64,000 bases of DNA from Wocania arenilitoris (lineage in GTDB: Bacteria > Bacteroidota > Bacteroidia > Flavobacteriales > Flavobacteriaceae), in contig NZ_JAKKDU010000001.1 in assembly GCF_021728535.1 (NCBI RefSeq), positions 124,001 to 188,000 of the forward strand, read 5' to 3'. Both the position numbers and the translations under genes were made by a program. Of the stretch, positions 25,387 through 35,919 are shown one piece after another (position 1 is the first letter of the stretch; each line of letters starts with the position of its first letter). The notes beneath the pieces were generated by a model, which did no database searches, was not told where the DNA came from, and saw only the letters and a list, made by a program, of their open reading frames with translations.

Positions 25387-27804
25387 ATGAAAAAAATTAC
25401 TTTACTTATATTACTGTCTCTGACTTTTAATTTTGGAGTTGGGCAAACAGCCTTGTCTGAAGGTGAAATAGCAATAACTGGTGTAAATGCAGATAACCCT
25501 GACCAATTTTCATTTGTTTTATTAACTGATATTTCAAATACAACTCAAATAAATTTTACAGATTTTGGTTGGATTTCTACAGGCGGTTTTTATACAGTTG
25601 TTAATGAAGGAATTGTAAGTTGGACAGCGAATAGTAACTTGCCCTGTGGTACAGAAATTGTTATAGAAAATATTGGGTCAGGTAATTTCTCTGCTACATC
25701 TGGCACAGCATTACTAACCGATGCTGGGTTTAATTTATCTGGAACGGGAGATCAGTTATTGGCTTATCAAGGTAATTTAACTTCACCCACATTCATTTCA
25801 GCAGTACATTTTGGAAACTCTGTTGGGTGGACTGATGCTACTAATACCAATACAAGTGCTGTACCCTCTGGGCTAACCGATGGTACAAATGCTGTTTATA
25901 TAGGCAACATTGATAATGGTATATATGATTGCTCTGCTACTTCAAATCAAACATTAATTTTAGTTGGATTAAATGACAATACTAACTGGTCTGGATCTAA
26001 TACAATAAGACAAACTTTAGCCAGTTGCGCTTATGCTTGTGTTGCAATAGGCTCATGTGCATCAACCGTAACATGGAATGGTACAACATGGGTTGGAGGA
26101 ACACCAGATTTAACTACTGAGGTTAACATTGATGCTAATTATGATACTGGTAATGGTGGAAGCGAAGTAAGCTTTAAAGCCTGTAGTTTAACCATTAATA
26201 ACGGAGCAATTTTAACAGTTGATAACGGAACTTATATTGAGGTTGAAAATGATGTTCTTGTTAATGATGGTCAATTAAGAGTTAATACTCAAGCTAATTT
26301 TGTCCAAAATGATAATAATGGAACTTTTACCCTTGGATCTTCTGGAACGGCTTCTGTAAATAAAGTTACAGCTATTAAACAGAACTGGTTTTACTACACC
26401 TATTGGAGTTCTCCTGTAGTTGGCGAAACTATAGCTGATGCTTTTCCAGATACAGATAATGACAGACGCTTTTGGTTTAATGCTGCAAATTATATAGATG
26501 AGCACACCGTTGGTACAACAAATGGCATTCCAGATGATATTGATGACAATAATGATGATTGGAGCTACGCATTAGGAACAGATGTAATGAATCCAGGAGT
26601 TGGTTATGCCACTACATCTGGAAGACTTGGGTTTTTTCCTAGACTTGATACTGCTGATTTTATTGGCTCTTTTAATACTGGAAATATTAATACGCCTGTT
26701 GTTAACAACCCATTGAATGTTCTTCCTGCGTATAGTTGGAATTTTATTGGCAATCCATATCCTTCGGCTATTGATTTTATAGCTTTTCAACAAGCTAATT
26801 CAAGTATAGTGGATGGCACTGCGTATTTTTGGTCTCAGTCACTTCCTCTACATGGTTCTAACCCAGGGAATCAAGTTGCCAATTTTAACCAAAATGATTA
26901 TGCAACATTTACGGTAGGAACAGGTGGTGCAGCTGGAGCAAATGGTATAATTCCAACACAATATATTCCTTCTGCTCAAGGCTTTTTTATAGCTGGATTA
27001 TCTAATGGGAATGCTACTTTTACTAATGCCATGCGTATGGCAGATGAAACAAGCAATAGTCAGTTTTTTAAAGGGTCAAATTCAAAAAAGAATACTACTA
27101 CTGTTGCTAATAAATTATGGATTGATTTAGCTTCTAACAATGGTGTTTTTAATCAAGTATTAGTAGGTTATGTAGAAGGTGCAACCAAAGGAAACGATGG
27201 CATGTCTTATGATGCGCCTAAACTTTTATCAAATGTGTTTGCTGCGCTTTATACATCTATGGAAAATTCAGATAAAAAATTCGCCATCCAAGGAAAAGCT
27301 CCAAGCGATTTAAATGAAAATGAAATTATCGATTTAGGGTTTATAACATCTATTGATGTGGAAACTTTATACACTTTATCAATTGCACAATTAGAAGGGG
27401 ATTACTTAAATAATAATACTATTTATTTAAAAGATAACTTGCTTGATAAACTGCATGATTTATCTGATTCAGATTATACGTTTACTTCCGAAATTGGCGA
27501 ATTCAATACCCGTTTTCAAATAGTATTTACCAATAAAGCATTATCTACTAATGATAGTAATTTAAATAATAATAGGCTTACCATAATTGAATTAGATGAC
27601 AATCATGTAAATTTTAAAATGTCAAATAGTTTAACTATTAAAAAAGTAACTATCTATGATCTTTTAGGAAGAGAGCTTTATAATTTAAAAGGCGAAAACA
27701 GTTCTGAAACTTATGAGCTTTCAAAGCTAAAAAGCACTATTTACATAGCCAAAGTTGAGCTATCAAACGGAGAAATTATTACTAAAAAAACTATTAAGAG
27801 GTAA
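25387..27804 (+). CDS. Large secreted protein with T9SS C-terminal sorting domain
   Basis: An 805-residue protein: signal peptide MKKITLLILLSLTFNFGVGQ. The N-terminal 200 residues are rich in Thr, Gly and Asn (SEGEIAITGVNADNPDQFSF) and recall lamin-tail-like start domains. Residues 220-310 read like a short beta-helix spacer (CASTVTWNGTTWVGGTPDLT; CSLTINNGAILTVDNGTYI). The last 75 residues (VTIYDLLGRELYNLKGEN ... YIAKVELSNGEIITKKTIKR) are a type A sorting domain, so the protein should leave through T9SS to the surface. The ligand or role is unknown. Confidence 0.85.
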   Translation: MKKITLLILLSLTFNFGVGQTALSEGEIAITGVNADNPDQFSFVLLTDISNTTQINFTDFGWISTGGFYTVVNEGIVSWTANSNLPCGTEIVIENIGSGNFSATSGTALLTDAGFNLSGTGDQLLAYQGNLTSPTFISAVHFGNSVGWTDATNTNTSAVPSGLTDGTNAVYIGNIDNGIYDCSATSNQTLILVGLNDNTNWSGSNTIRQTLASCAYACVAIGSCASTVTWNGTTWVGGTPDLTTEVNIDANYDTGNGGSEVSFKACSLTINNGAILTVDNGTYIEVENDVLVNDGQLRVNTQANFVQNDNNGTFTLGSSGTASVNKVTAIKQNWFYYTYWSSPVVGETIADAFPDTDNDRRFWFNAANYIDEHTVGTTNGIPDDIDDNNDDWSYALGTDVMNPGVGYATTSGRLGFFPRLDTADFIGSFNTGNINTPVVNNPLNVLPAYSWNFIGNPYPSAIDFIAFQQANSSIVDGTAYFWSQSLPLHGSNPGNQVANFNQNDYATFTVGTGGAAGANGIIPTQYIPSAQGFFIAGLSNGNATFTNAMRMADETSNSQFFKGSNSKKNTTTVANKLWIDLASNNGVFNQVLVGYVEGATKGNDGMSYDAPKLLSNVFAALYTSMENSDKKFAIQGKAPSDLNENEIIDLGFITSIDVETLYTLSIAQLEGDYLNNNTIYLKDNLLDKLHDLSDSDYTFTSEIGEFNTRFQIVFTNKALSTNDSNLNNNRLTIIELDDNHVNFKMSNSLTIKKVTIYDLLGRELYNLKGENSSETYELSKLKSTIYIAKVELSNGEIITKKTIKR

Positions 27805-27895
27805 TGTTAGTATTTATTTCTCTCTTAGAGAATCGAATTTTATTAAAAACTGCCATTAAAACACAATATTTTTGAATTAGTGGCGGGTTTTTTTA

Positions 27896-30307
27896 CTATA
27901 AACTATATTTTAAAGCTAAAATAAAGTTCCTGCCTGCTGCTGCAATACCAGAAGAATAGGTTTTATAGCGTTGGTCTGTAATATTTTCTAAACTTGCAGT
28001 AAGCAACAAGGCCTTATTTAATTGATATTGTGTTCTGGCATTTAGCGTACTCCACGATGGGGCATAAGGGTTTCCATTTTCATCTTTTGCATAAATATAA
28101 TCTTTCCCTATTTCAGAAGGCGCTAACTGATTAAATGACAATTCGTTATTATAATTAGCAAATACATCTATTTTTAATTTTTTATGGCTCCATACTAAAT
28201 GTGTATTTCCAAAACTTGGAGCGACATGTCGAATAGGAACTTCAATACTTTCTTTCTCCTCAGTACCACCAATAACACTATATTGCGAGGTTAATTTAAG
28301 GTTTTTATTAATGTTTATGTTTAAGCCTACCTCAAAGCCATAAATCCAAGCTTTTGAAGCATTTTGTATAGCTTGTACATTACTTAATTCCCCATCGTAT
28401 ATAATCTGTGTTTTACCATTTAAGGTATAATCTCTTCGTACCAGCGCATCATTTAAGTAAGTGTAATACGAACTCATATCTAAAATAAAATCATCACTAA
28501 AACTTAACTTAAGCCCTACCTCACCACCATAAGCATATTCTGGTTTTAAATTCTCGTTTGGTACGACAACCGATCCTGGTTCAGAATCGAATACTTTACC
28601 AATATCATCAATATTTGGAGCTCTAAAGGCTGATGACGCATTGAGTTTCCATTGCAAGGTTTTATTTGGCGACCAACTAATACCTGCTGTTCCTGTAAAG
28701 GCACCTGATTTATTTTCAGAAGATTCAAAAGGTAAATTCAAATACACATTATTAGATGAAAAATCAGCTTTAGAAACAATATGATTAAAACGTAAACCAG
28801 ATTGAAAAACAAACTTTGAGTTAGGTTTATATTTAATACTAGAATAAATCGCTGCAGATTGCCAACTTGCACCATTTGGGTACCTTGATACCGTTGGGAA
28901 GCTTGTCTTATTTGTTATGTTTTCTTCTTTTCCATGAGACATTACTTTGTTGTAAATATATTCAAGTCCATAAAAAAGTTGCATTTTTGTGCTTAAGGTT
29001 TTTTCAAAATCAAGATTAAAAGAATAAGCATCTACAGCTTCTTCTCTTATGTTTCTTATATCTGATTGAAAACCTCTATCTCTTCTACTCTCCTGAAAAT
29101 TCTGATACGCTAAAGTTGCCTTAATTTTATTATATATATTAGAACGACTACTTAATTTTGTTATTTGAAAGTTAGACATAAACCATTGCTGTGGGCCATA
29201 ATTCCATTCTGCAGAGCGTAGTGCATCATTATTATATCGAATCAATCGGTCGTATCTTGGTATGTCTGAAGTTGAAGTATAATGCAAGCCTAAATCGAAA
29301 CTTAAATTCTCGTAAGGTTGATAATTCACTTTTTGCATGGCGTTTATTTGATTATACCCAGAATACTTTTGCTTTAAAGGATTGTTATTTTGTATAATAA
29401 CATCACCACTGTTTGCTAATAATGCAAACTCAGGTCTTAAATAATCATTGGGTCCGTTATTTCCCATTCTTAAATCGTTAAAATATGTATAACTCACATT
29501 GGTTAAAAATGCCCACTTTTTGTAGCCTAAATTAAAATCAAGATGTCCTGTTTTTTCTTCATTTGCAGTAGCATATCTAACAACAGCATTTGATTGAAAT
29601 AAAAGCGAATCAGTTTTTGATAGTTTTGGTTTTAAAGTATAAAAACTCATAACACCACCAATAGCATCACTTCCGTAAATAACCGAACCAGAGCCTAATG
29701 TTACCTCAGTATTGTGTATTGCAAAAGGGTCGATGGCAATAACATTGTGCAAATTTCCACCTCTAAAAATGGCATTATTCATTCTAACCCCATCAACAGA
29801 AATTAATAATCTGTTTGTTGAAAACCCTCGAATCATTGGGCTTCCTCCTCCTAATTGGCTTTTTTGAATATAAACTTGTCCTGATGCTTCTAGCAAATCT
29901 GCACTAGTTTGTGGGTTTGTAAATTGGATGCTTTTAGAGTTTAAGCTGATAATCTTTTGAGGTATATCTTTTTTATTTTGTTCAAACTTTGATGCCGATA
30001 TTACAATTTGATCTAAACCTTGTGTATTAGCATCCAAATAAACAATATTTGAAGTGCTTATTTGAGATTTTGTTAGTTGTTTTAGATGGTGCGATAAGTG
30101 CTGAAAATAAATAGTTTCGATGTCTGAAAACGTACTTAAATTAGCATTTCCGTTAAAGTCTGTAATAACACTTTTTGTTTTATTGTTGTTATAAATAGCA
30201 ACACCCGTAATTGGCTCTTGGGTAAGTTTATTTAAAACTTTTATTTGTTGAGCAAACAAAAAATTTGATGCAAAAAATATCAAAAAAATGGTATAACGAA
30301 ATGGCAT
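27896..30307 (-). CDS. TonB-dependent outer-membrane receptor
   Basis: An 803-residue receptor: signal peptide (to FAQ about residue 20), a carboxypeptidase-like N-terminal domain (VLNKLTQEPITGVAIYNNNK) at 22-100, a plug domain at 115-220 (LLEASGQVYIQKSQLGGGSP; RGFSTNRLLISVDGVRMNN; GSGSVIYGSDAIGGVMSFY) and a barrel that ends in Leu. The pattern of the plug resembles hemin/vitamin B12-type receptors, but the substrate is not deducible. The recO and porZ genes lie just upstream in the same direction. Confidence 0.92.
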   Translation of the reverse strand: MPFRYTIFLIFFASNFLFAQQIKVLNKLTQEPITGVAIYNNNKTKSVITDFNGNANLSTFSDIETIYFQHLSHHLKQLTKSQISTSNIVYLDANTQGLDQIVISASKFEQNKKDIPQKIISLNSKSIQFTNPQTSADLLEASGQVYIQKSQLGGGSPMIRGFSTNRLLISVDGVRMNNAIFRGGNLHNVIAIDPFAIHNTEVTLGSGSVIYGSDAIGGVMSFYTLKPKLSKTDSLLFQSNAVVRYATANEEKTGHLDFNLGYKKWAFLTNVSYTYFNDLRMGNNGPNDYLRPEFALLANSGDVIIQNNNPLKQKYSGYNQINAMQKVNYQPYENLSFDLGLHYTSTSDIPRYDRLIRYNNDALRSAEWNYGPQQWFMSNFQITKLSSRSNIYNKIKATLAYQNFQESRRDRGFQSDIRNIREEAVDAYSFNLDFEKTLSTKMQLFYGLEYIYNKVMSHGKEENITNKTSFPTVSRYPNGASWQSAAIYSSIKYKPNSKFVFQSGLRFNHIVSKADFSSNNVYLNLPFESSENKSGAFTGTAGISWSPNKTLQWKLNASSAFRAPNIDDIGKVFDSEPGSVVVPNENLKPEYAYGGEVGLKLSFSDDFILDMSSYYTYLNDALVRRDYTLNGKTQIIYDGELSNVQAIQNASKAWIYGFEVGLNININKNLKLTSQYSVIGGTEEKESIEVPIRHVAPSFGNTHLVWSHKKLKIDVFANYNNELSFNQLAPSEIGKDYIYAKDENGNPYAPSWSTLNARTQYQLNKALLLTASLENITDQRYKTYSSGIAAAGRNFILALKYSL

Positions 30308-30310
30308 ACT

Positions 30311-31030
30311 TCAACTAAAAACTTGATTAAAAATTTGCAGTGATTTTGGGGTTTTAAAACTGCCCAAATGTAATTCAAAATAAAGCAAAATCATACTTAA
30401 AAATGATTGTCTTTGTTTTGAGTTAATTTTCAATAAATATAACGCATCAAATGTTGTGCCCAATAAGGCTTTTAGTAATGTTAAATTTTCTCCAGAAATA
30501 GAGTATTTACCTTGTTGCTTTGTTTCAAATTTACCATCTAACAAATTAAAGTAATTGTATGCTGTATTTATTTCTTCGGGGTAAAACCCTAAATATTTGG
30601 TAAGGTTTAGCAAAAAAAGTAAATGGAAATTTGAGTACTCGGGTTGTTCATCTAACCACAATAATGTAGTTTCTATATAATTAAATAAAGTACTGTTTTG
30701 CTCTTCTTCTTTTAGAGTATTTGTTAAAACCTCAGCCAAAAACATAACGATTGAGCTTTTTAAAATATTAGAATGTAAACTTGTGTAAAGATGATTTAAC
30801 TTAACCTCTTTAACAACTTGTAAAGAGCGATTTTCTTTATAAATAATTACTAATTGTAATTGTGAGAGTAGTTGAAAGTAAGCTGTTTTAGAACGTTCTT
30901 TTTTACTTTTTAAAATCCCTTTTAGCAAAAAGTTAACAACACCTAATTGTTCTGTGTAACATTTTACAATTAAATCGTTATCGCGATATTTTATTTTAGA
31001 TAAAACAATAGCATTTGTGGTAAGTAGCAT
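30311..31030 (-). CDS. recO: DNA repair protein RecO
   Basis: Recombination mediator of the RecFOR pathway that loads RecA on SSB-coated DNA. The 239 residues start MLLTTNAIVLSKIKYRDNDL, the OB-fold N-terminus, followed by a helical domain; the four-Cys zinc knuckle found in many RecO proteins is not present, as is usual in Bacteroidetes. The ATG overlaps the porZ stop (TAATG), so it is co-transcribed with porZ. The TonB receptor follows by three bases. Confidence 0.93.
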   Translation of the reverse strand: MLLTTNAIVLSKIKYRDNDLIVKCYTEQLGVVNFLLKGILKSKKERSKTAYFQLLSQLQLVIIYKENRSLQVVKEVKLNHLYTSLHSNILKSSIVMFLAEVLTNTLKEEEQNSTLFNYIETTLLWLDEQPEYSNFHLLFLLNLTKYLGFYPEEINTAYNYFNLLDGKFETKQQGKYSISGENLTLLKALLGTTFDALYLLKINSKQRQSFLSMILLYFELHLGSFKTPKSLQIFNQVFS

Positions 31031-33375
31031 TATCTAACAACCATTAATTTTAAAACCTTAGTTTCAAAGGTATCTAAATCTGATAACATAATAAGATATA
31101 CACCAGAGGCTACCACATTGTTGGCTAGGTTTTTTCCGTTCCAATAGGCTGTTCCTCCATCAATTTCAAGGTTATAACCTCTATATCGAAGATTTTTTCT
31201 GGATTGGGCTTCGGCTACTAAGTTACCTTCAATATCTATTATTTTTATATTTACATTTTCTGAAATGTCTTTAATTTTTACTCTTTCATCAACAATATTA
31301 AATGTTGGTCTTACTGGGTTTGGGTAGGCGTAAGCACTTTCTAAATTTTCTAACGGACTAGAACCACCCGAACGAAAAGACACTAACCCTTTACTTGTTG
31401 CAATGTAAACAATACCATTTGAATCATCTAAAGAAATATCATTTATGGTATTTGATGGAAGTGGCGAATTATCTGTTGTAAAATGAAAAATAGTATTTTG
31501 TCCGTTAGAAGATAGGTAGAATATCCCAGAATCGGCTGTTCCAATCCATTTATTGTTTGACCCATCGGCTTCAATATCTGATATAAATTGTTCAAAAAGT
31601 AATTCCTTTGCTATACCATCTTCTTCTATAATTATTTCGTCAACTCGAATATTCTCTTCGGTAAAGAAATTAGATGTATTGTAGAACACTCTCAGACCTT
31701 TGAGTGTACCAATCCAAAGCTGATTTCTTTTATCCATAGCCAATGCTGTAACATAAATATCTGGCATGTTTTCTTCTAAAGTGCTAATGTTTTTTATTGA
31801 TGTATTGCTTTCATTAAACGCTATAAGCCCATATTTATAACTAGCAATCCATTTTGTATTGTCATTCCCAATAGCTATATCTCCAAAGCCTAGGTTTCCT
31901 CCTGCAAATCCGTCAGCAATAATATCAGTGAAACTGTAGGAACTCCATTGATTATTACTTGGGTTATATGATTTTAATGGACTATCTATTCTGCTTGTAA
32001 CTGTCCATAAAAGCCCATTATTATCAAAAGTTGATGCTCCTACTCTTATATCTATATAATTTGGATCGGAAGGTAGTATTAGTGACTCTAGTCCACTATT
32101 GACTTGATTATATAAAACATTAGGGATATCATCATTCACTTCTAATAATCCACTAAAAAACGAGCTTATAAATACTTGATTACTGTTATTTGGGTTTATT
32201 GAAATAGCATTTAAACTCTTTGCCTCAAAAAGGTTTTCATATGGTGTGTTTATCCAACTATCATCTTTAAAATGACTAATTCCTCTATTATTTAAAGGAT
32301 AGGGATTATAAAATAAATTATATTCACCAAAAGTTACCCACAATTCATTATTGCCAGATTGAATTGAAAACGGTGTATTTAGTAATGGTCCTTCAGGGTA
32401 AATTTCTTCAAACAAAATTGGGTTAGAAAGTAATGTTTTTAAAATACCAAAATTTTTAGTGCCAATATAGATTGAGTCTAAGTGAAAGATTGCTGATGTA
32501 AATTGAGTATCAAAATTACTATTGACATTAGCTTGAGATATTAAATTAAAACTGCTATCATAAATAAAAACACTATTCCTTGTTGTTATTAATAATCTGT
32601 CGTCTGTTTCTTTAACATCAACTGGCGTATCGGGATATTGAAACGACTCCGTTAAAATATCATTTACTACTTGATAAATTCTTCTATTGGTTCTAATGGT
32701 GTATAAACTGTTTTCGACAGATTGGACGGCTAAAAAATCACCATTGGATATGGTTTCCCAATTTTGATAATCAATTAAATTAGGACTTGTTATTTGTGCC
32801 TTTTTTAACCCGTTACCATCTAAACAAACAGCATAAATAAAATCGCCTAAAATGGTGGTTTGATTAACACGTGTTTGAGAACCTAAATTTCCAATAAAAT
32901 AAGTATCTCCAAATTCTAATCGTTCTAAATCAAAAACTGATATCCCAAAATTGGTAGAAATATAAACCACATTATTGTAAGCGTTAAAATGATTTATTTT
33001 TTTATCTGTTGGAGGAATGGTTGGTTTATCTATTATATCAACAATTGTAAGAATGTCATCATCACCATCAAAGGCCACTTCTATTAACCCATTTTCGTAA
33101 CCAATAAGCAACAACTCGTAAATATCGCTGTAATATATTGTTGAAATGGTTTCACCAGATAACCCATTTACAGTAGTAAGTTTATTTAGTTCATTAGTTT
33201 GTATGTCTAAACTAAAAATAGCATTATCTGATGCCGCATAAATTTTGCTGTTCCCCTTAACAACATCCTTTATATTATTATATGAAAAATGACCTTCCCA
33301 TAGTGCCGAAAAATCTTGGGCATAGTGCAAAAAAGGCGCGCAAAAAAGTATTAATACAGTTAGTTTTTTAATCAT
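31030..33375 (-). CDS. porZ: PorZ-like T9SS component with beta-propellers
   Basis: A 781-residue surface protein. I start at ATG 33375 (MIKKLTVLILFCAPFLHYAQ), a signal peptide; eight extra codons upstream are unconserved. Two beta-propeller regions read as repeated short blades (SKIYAASDNAIFSLDIQTN, KTFGILKTLL-like, QLWIGTLKGLRVF, NKWIGTADSGIFYL, IVYIATSKGLVSF), followed by a C-terminal domain (AYAYPNPVRPTFNIVDERV to TKVLKLMVVR) of the T9SS kind. In Porphyromonas, PorZ is part of the T9SS attachment complex and helps deliver A-LPS to the sortase; placement next to recO is common in flavobacteria. Often mislabelled as an ABC or two-component protein. Confidence 0.82.
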   Translation of the reverse strand: MIKKLTVLILFCAPFLHYAQDFSALWEGHFSYNNIKDVVKGNSKIYAASDNAIFSLDIQTNELNKLTTVNGLSGETISTIYYSDIYELLLIGYENGLIEVAFDGDDDILTIVDIIDKPTIPPTDKKINHFNAYNNVVYISTNFGISVFDLERLEFGDTYFIGNLGSQTRVNQTTILGDFIYAVCLDGNGLKKAQITSPNLIDYQNWETISNGDFLAVQSVENSLYTIRTNRRIYQVVNDILTESFQYPDTPVDVKETDDRLLITTRNSVFIYDSSFNLISQANVNSNFDTQFTSAIFHLDSIYIGTKNFGILKTLLSNPILFEEIYPEGPLLNTPFSIQSGNNELWVTFGEYNLFYNPYPLNNRGISHFKDDSWINTPYENLFEAKSLNAISINPNNSNQVFISSFFSGLLEVNDDIPNVLYNQVNSGLESLILPSDPNYIDIRVGASTFDNNGLLWTVTSRIDSPLKSYNPSNNQWSSYSFTDIIADGFAGGNLGFGDIAIGNDNTKWIASYKYGLIAFNESNTSIKNISTLEENMPDIYVTALAMDKRNQLWIGTLKGLRVFYNTSNFFTEENIRVDEIIIEEDGIAKELLFEQFISDIEADGSNNKWIGTADSGIFYLSSNGQNTIFHFTTDNSPLPSNTINDISLDDSNGIVYIATSKGLVSFRSGGSSPLENLESAYAYPNPVRPTFNIVDERVKIKDISENVNIKIIDIEGNLVAEAQSRKNLRYRGYNLEIDGGTAYWNGKNLANNVVASGVYLIMLSDLDTFETKVLKLMVVR

Positions 33376-33452
33376 AAAATCTATTCTAATACAGTCCAAA
33401 GATATTTATAACTAACGAGTTTTGCTTTAAAATAATATATTTTAAAATAAAA

Positions 33453-33479
33453 AAGCCTCCTAAAATATTTAGGAAGCTT
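33453..33479 (-). terminator. Terminator of gdhA
   Basis: On the minus strand AAGCTTCCTAAA pairs with TTTAGGAGGCTT (one mismatch) and is followed by a T run. Confidence 0.85.
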
Positions 33480-33504
33480 ATACTAATAGTTAATTATAGT
33501 TATA

Positions 33505-34848
33505 TTAAACAATACCTTGTGCCAACATAGCATCTGCAACTTTAACAAAGCCTGCTATGTTTGCTCCTTTTACGTAATTAATATACCCATCTTCTTCTTT
33601 TCCATATTCTATACATGAATCATGAATATCAGACATAATATCCTTTAATTTTTCATCAACTTCTTTTCTAGTCCAGTTAAGACGTAATGCATTTTGACTC
33701 ATTTCTAAACCGGAAGTTGCCACTCCACCTGCATTTGATGCTTTGCCAGGAGCATACAGAATTCTAGCTTCTTGAAAAATATGAACTGCGTGTATAGTAG
33801 AAGGCATATTAGCTCCTTCGCTAACGCAAATACAACCATTACTTAAAAGCGTTTTTGCATCATCTTCATTAAGCTCATTTTGCGTTGCACATGGTAATGC
33901 AATATCACATGCTACCGTCCAAGGTGTTTTTCCTTTAATAAACTCTGCATTTGGATACTCTTTAACATATTCACTAATTCTAGCACGTTTTACATTTTTA
34001 AGCTCCATAATGTATGCTAACTTTTCAGTATCAATACCATCAGCATCAAAAATATACCCTGAAGAATCAGACATAGTTAAAACTTTAGCACCTAACTGTA
34101 ATGATTTTTCAACAGCATACTGTGCTACATTACCAGAACCTGAAACTACAACAGTTTTCTCTTTAAAATCATCACCTTTATTATTCAACATCTTTTCTGC
34201 AAAATACACTGTGCCATAACCCGTTGCTTCTGGTCTTATTAAAGAGCCTCCCCAAGACATTCCTTTACCTGTTAAGACACCAGTAAACTCGTTTCTTAGT
34301 TTTTTATACATCCCAAATAAAAAGCCTATTTCTCTACCTCCTACACCAATATCGCCTGCAGGAACATCTGTATTTGGTCCAATATGTCTAAACATCTCAC
34401 TCATAAAAGCATGACAAAAACGCATAATTTCATTATCAGACTTCCCTTTAGGGTCAAAATCTGATCCTCCTTTTCCACCACCCATTGGCAGCGTTGTTAA
34501 AGAGTTTTTGAAAACTTGTTCAAAAGCTAAAAACTTTAAAATGCTAGCATTTACAGTAGGATGAAAACGTAACCCCCCTTTGTATGGTCCAATTGCAGAA
34601 TTCATTTGAACTCTATAGCCTCGGTTTACTTGAATTTCGCCTTTATCATCAACCCAACAAACCCTAAACGAAATTAATCGCTCTGGTTCAACCATTCGTA
34701 AAAGGATGTTTTTTCCATAATAAATATCGTGCTTAACAATGTAAGGAATTACAGTTTCTGCCACTTCCTCAACTGCTTGTAAAAATTCTGGCTCATGACC
34801 ATTACGCTCTTTTACCAGTTCTAAAAACCCATCAATAGTACTTTTCAT
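33505..34848 (-). CDS. gdhA: NADP-type glutamate dehydrogenase
   Basis: Converts 2-oxoglutarate and ammonia to glutamate. The 447 residues have the hexameric NADP-type features: the glutamate-binding motif GPYKGGLRFHP with Lys90, the catalytic Lys126 in PMGGGKGGSD, and a nucleotide-binding VVSGSGNVAQYA near 235. The motif SEGANMPST near 350 is typical. The gene is alone, with its own promoter at 34897 and terminator at 33453. Length matches the family. Confidence 0.97.
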   Translation of the reverse strand: MKSTIDGFLELVKERNGHEPEFLQAVEEVAETVIPYIVKHDIYYGKNILLRMVEPERLISFRVCWVDDKGEIQVNRGYRVQMNSAIGPYKGGLRFHPTVNASILKFLAFEQVFKNSLTTLPMGGGKGGSDFDPKGKSDNEIMRFCHAFMSEMFRHIGPNTDVPAGDIGVGGREIGFLFGMYKKLRNEFTGVLTGKGMSWGGSLIRPEATGYGTVYFAEKMLNNKGDDFKEKTVVVSGSGNVAQYAVEKSLQLGAKVLTMSDSSGYIFDADGIDTEKLAYIMELKNVKRARISEYVKEYPNAEFIKGKTPWTVACDIALPCATQNELNEDDAKTLLSNGCICVSEGANMPSTIHAVHIFQEARILYAPGKASNAGGVATSGLEMSQNALRLNWTRKEVDEKLKDIMSDIHDSCIEYGKEEDGYINYVKGANIAGFVKVADAMLAQGIV

Positions 34849-34896
34849 TTATAAGAATTATATTACTTAAATTATATACAATGTAATTTTACGCCA

Positions 34897-34904
34897 CAAA
34901 TATA
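34897..34904 (-). promoter_or_regulatory. -7 promoter box TATATTTG for gdhA
   Basis: Minus-strand TATATTTG, 48 bases before the gdhA ATG. Confidence 0.6.
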
Positions 34905-34959
34905 CGTTATCTTTAAAAATTACATTGTTTTTTAGCATTTTTTACAAAATGAGGAAATA

Positions 34960-34990
34960 TTTGTTTGTTAATTCAGTTTTTATATATTTG
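34960..34990 (+). promoter_or_regulatory. Full consensus promoter (TTTG-N19-TATATTTG)
   Basis: TTTG at 34960-34963, exactly 19 bases, then TATATTTG at 34983-34990. The ATG at 35025 is 34 bases downstream. Confidence 0.8.
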
Positions 34991-35024
34991 TTGGCATAAT
35001 GCCTCAAAAAATACAACCTTTATT

Positions 35025-35852
35025 ATGCTTAACTTGAAACATTTAGCTTCAGCTTTTTGCTTGTTTGTTATTTCTCAAACTGCATATTCTCAATTAGGAT
35101 TTTCTCACGAAATAGGTATTATTGCTGGCCCTGTAGAGTTTAGATCGGATTTTGGTAGTCGTAATGAGGCAGAAAACAACTTTGGTAACTCTGGTTTTGG
35201 TATAGGAATAGTTCACTACATCAATTTTTCGTATAGAGCAGATTGTAATTGTTATACAACCGACACGTATTGGAATGACCATTTTAAGATAAGAAACGAA
35301 ATCTCGTGGAATAGAACCTCATTAAATCATCATGGTGAATGGGTAAACCCCAACCGTACTTCTATTAAAGCTGATAAATTAAGAGCGCATTCTGGTGTTG
35401 CTCAAAACCTTGATATAGGAACTCAACTAGAATTTTTCCCTAAAAGCATTCGTGATTTTCAGGCTTTTAGCTATCGCTTAGCACCTTTTGCAAGTTTAGG
35501 TGTGCATTACACATCTTTTAGTCCAAAAGCTAGTACAACTTATGGTGATACTACTGACCCTAACCATGGAGGCGTTTTTAATCAAGCTAACATATATCCA
35601 ACATGGTTTGATAATTTTGATCCGGCAGTGGATCCTTATCCTATAAACGTAAATGGTGGAAGTACTTGGTCTATGGTGGCAAGTGCCGGAGTTCGTTATA
35701 AGCTTGATAAATTATCTGACTTGATGTTAGATTTTAGATTTCAATACTTTTTTGACGATTGGGTTGATGGTTTAAACCACAATTTAGAGTATAACAAACA
35801 TAATGATTGGCTTTTATGGCTTAATATTGGTTATATTTACTACTTAGATTAA
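35025..35852 (+). CDS. Outer-membrane protein, THC0290_0291-like family
   Basis: A 275-residue exported protein. I start at ATG 35025 (MLNLKHLASAFCLFVISQTA), which gives a clean signal peptide ending in YSQ; the longer frame would run through the promoter. The body has alternating strands and conserved blocks (GFSHEIGIIAGPVEFRSDFG; GNSGFGIGIVHYINFSYR; LAPFASLGVHYTSFSPKAS), ending in IGYIYYLD, a barrel-like C-terminus. I recall this as a flavobacterial family of unknown function. Confidence 0.8.
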   Translation: MLNLKHLASAFCLFVISQTAYSQLGFSHEIGIIAGPVEFRSDFGSRNEAENNFGNSGFGIGIVHYINFSYRADCNCYTTDTYWNDHFKIRNEISWNRTSLNHHGEWVNPNRTSIKADKLRAHSGVAQNLDIGTQLEFFPKSIRDFQAFSYRLAPFASLGVHYTSFSPKASTTYGDTTDPNHGGVFNQANIYPTWFDNFDPAVDPYPINVNGGSTWSMVASAGVRYKLDKLSDLMLDFRFQYFFDDWVDGLNHNLEYNKHNDWLLWLNIGYIYYLD

Positions 35853-35877
35853 AAACACTCTTAATTAATATATAAAA

Positions 35878-35906
35878 CCCCATAAATAAGAAATCTATAT
35901 TATGGG
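35878..35906 (-). terminator. Terminator between the barrel gene and the Cys/Met PLP enzyme
   Basis: CCCATAA at 35878 pairs with TTATGGG at 35900-35906; T runs lie on the minus-strand side, with A or T on the other. Confidence 0.6.
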
Positions 35907-35919
35907 CTTATTATTTTTT

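Noticed and set aside
27805-27895. Strong terminator between the T9SS cargo gene and the TonB receptor
   Set aside because: A CTGCCA/TGGCGG pairing with following T exists, but the stem is short and mismatched; I left it out.
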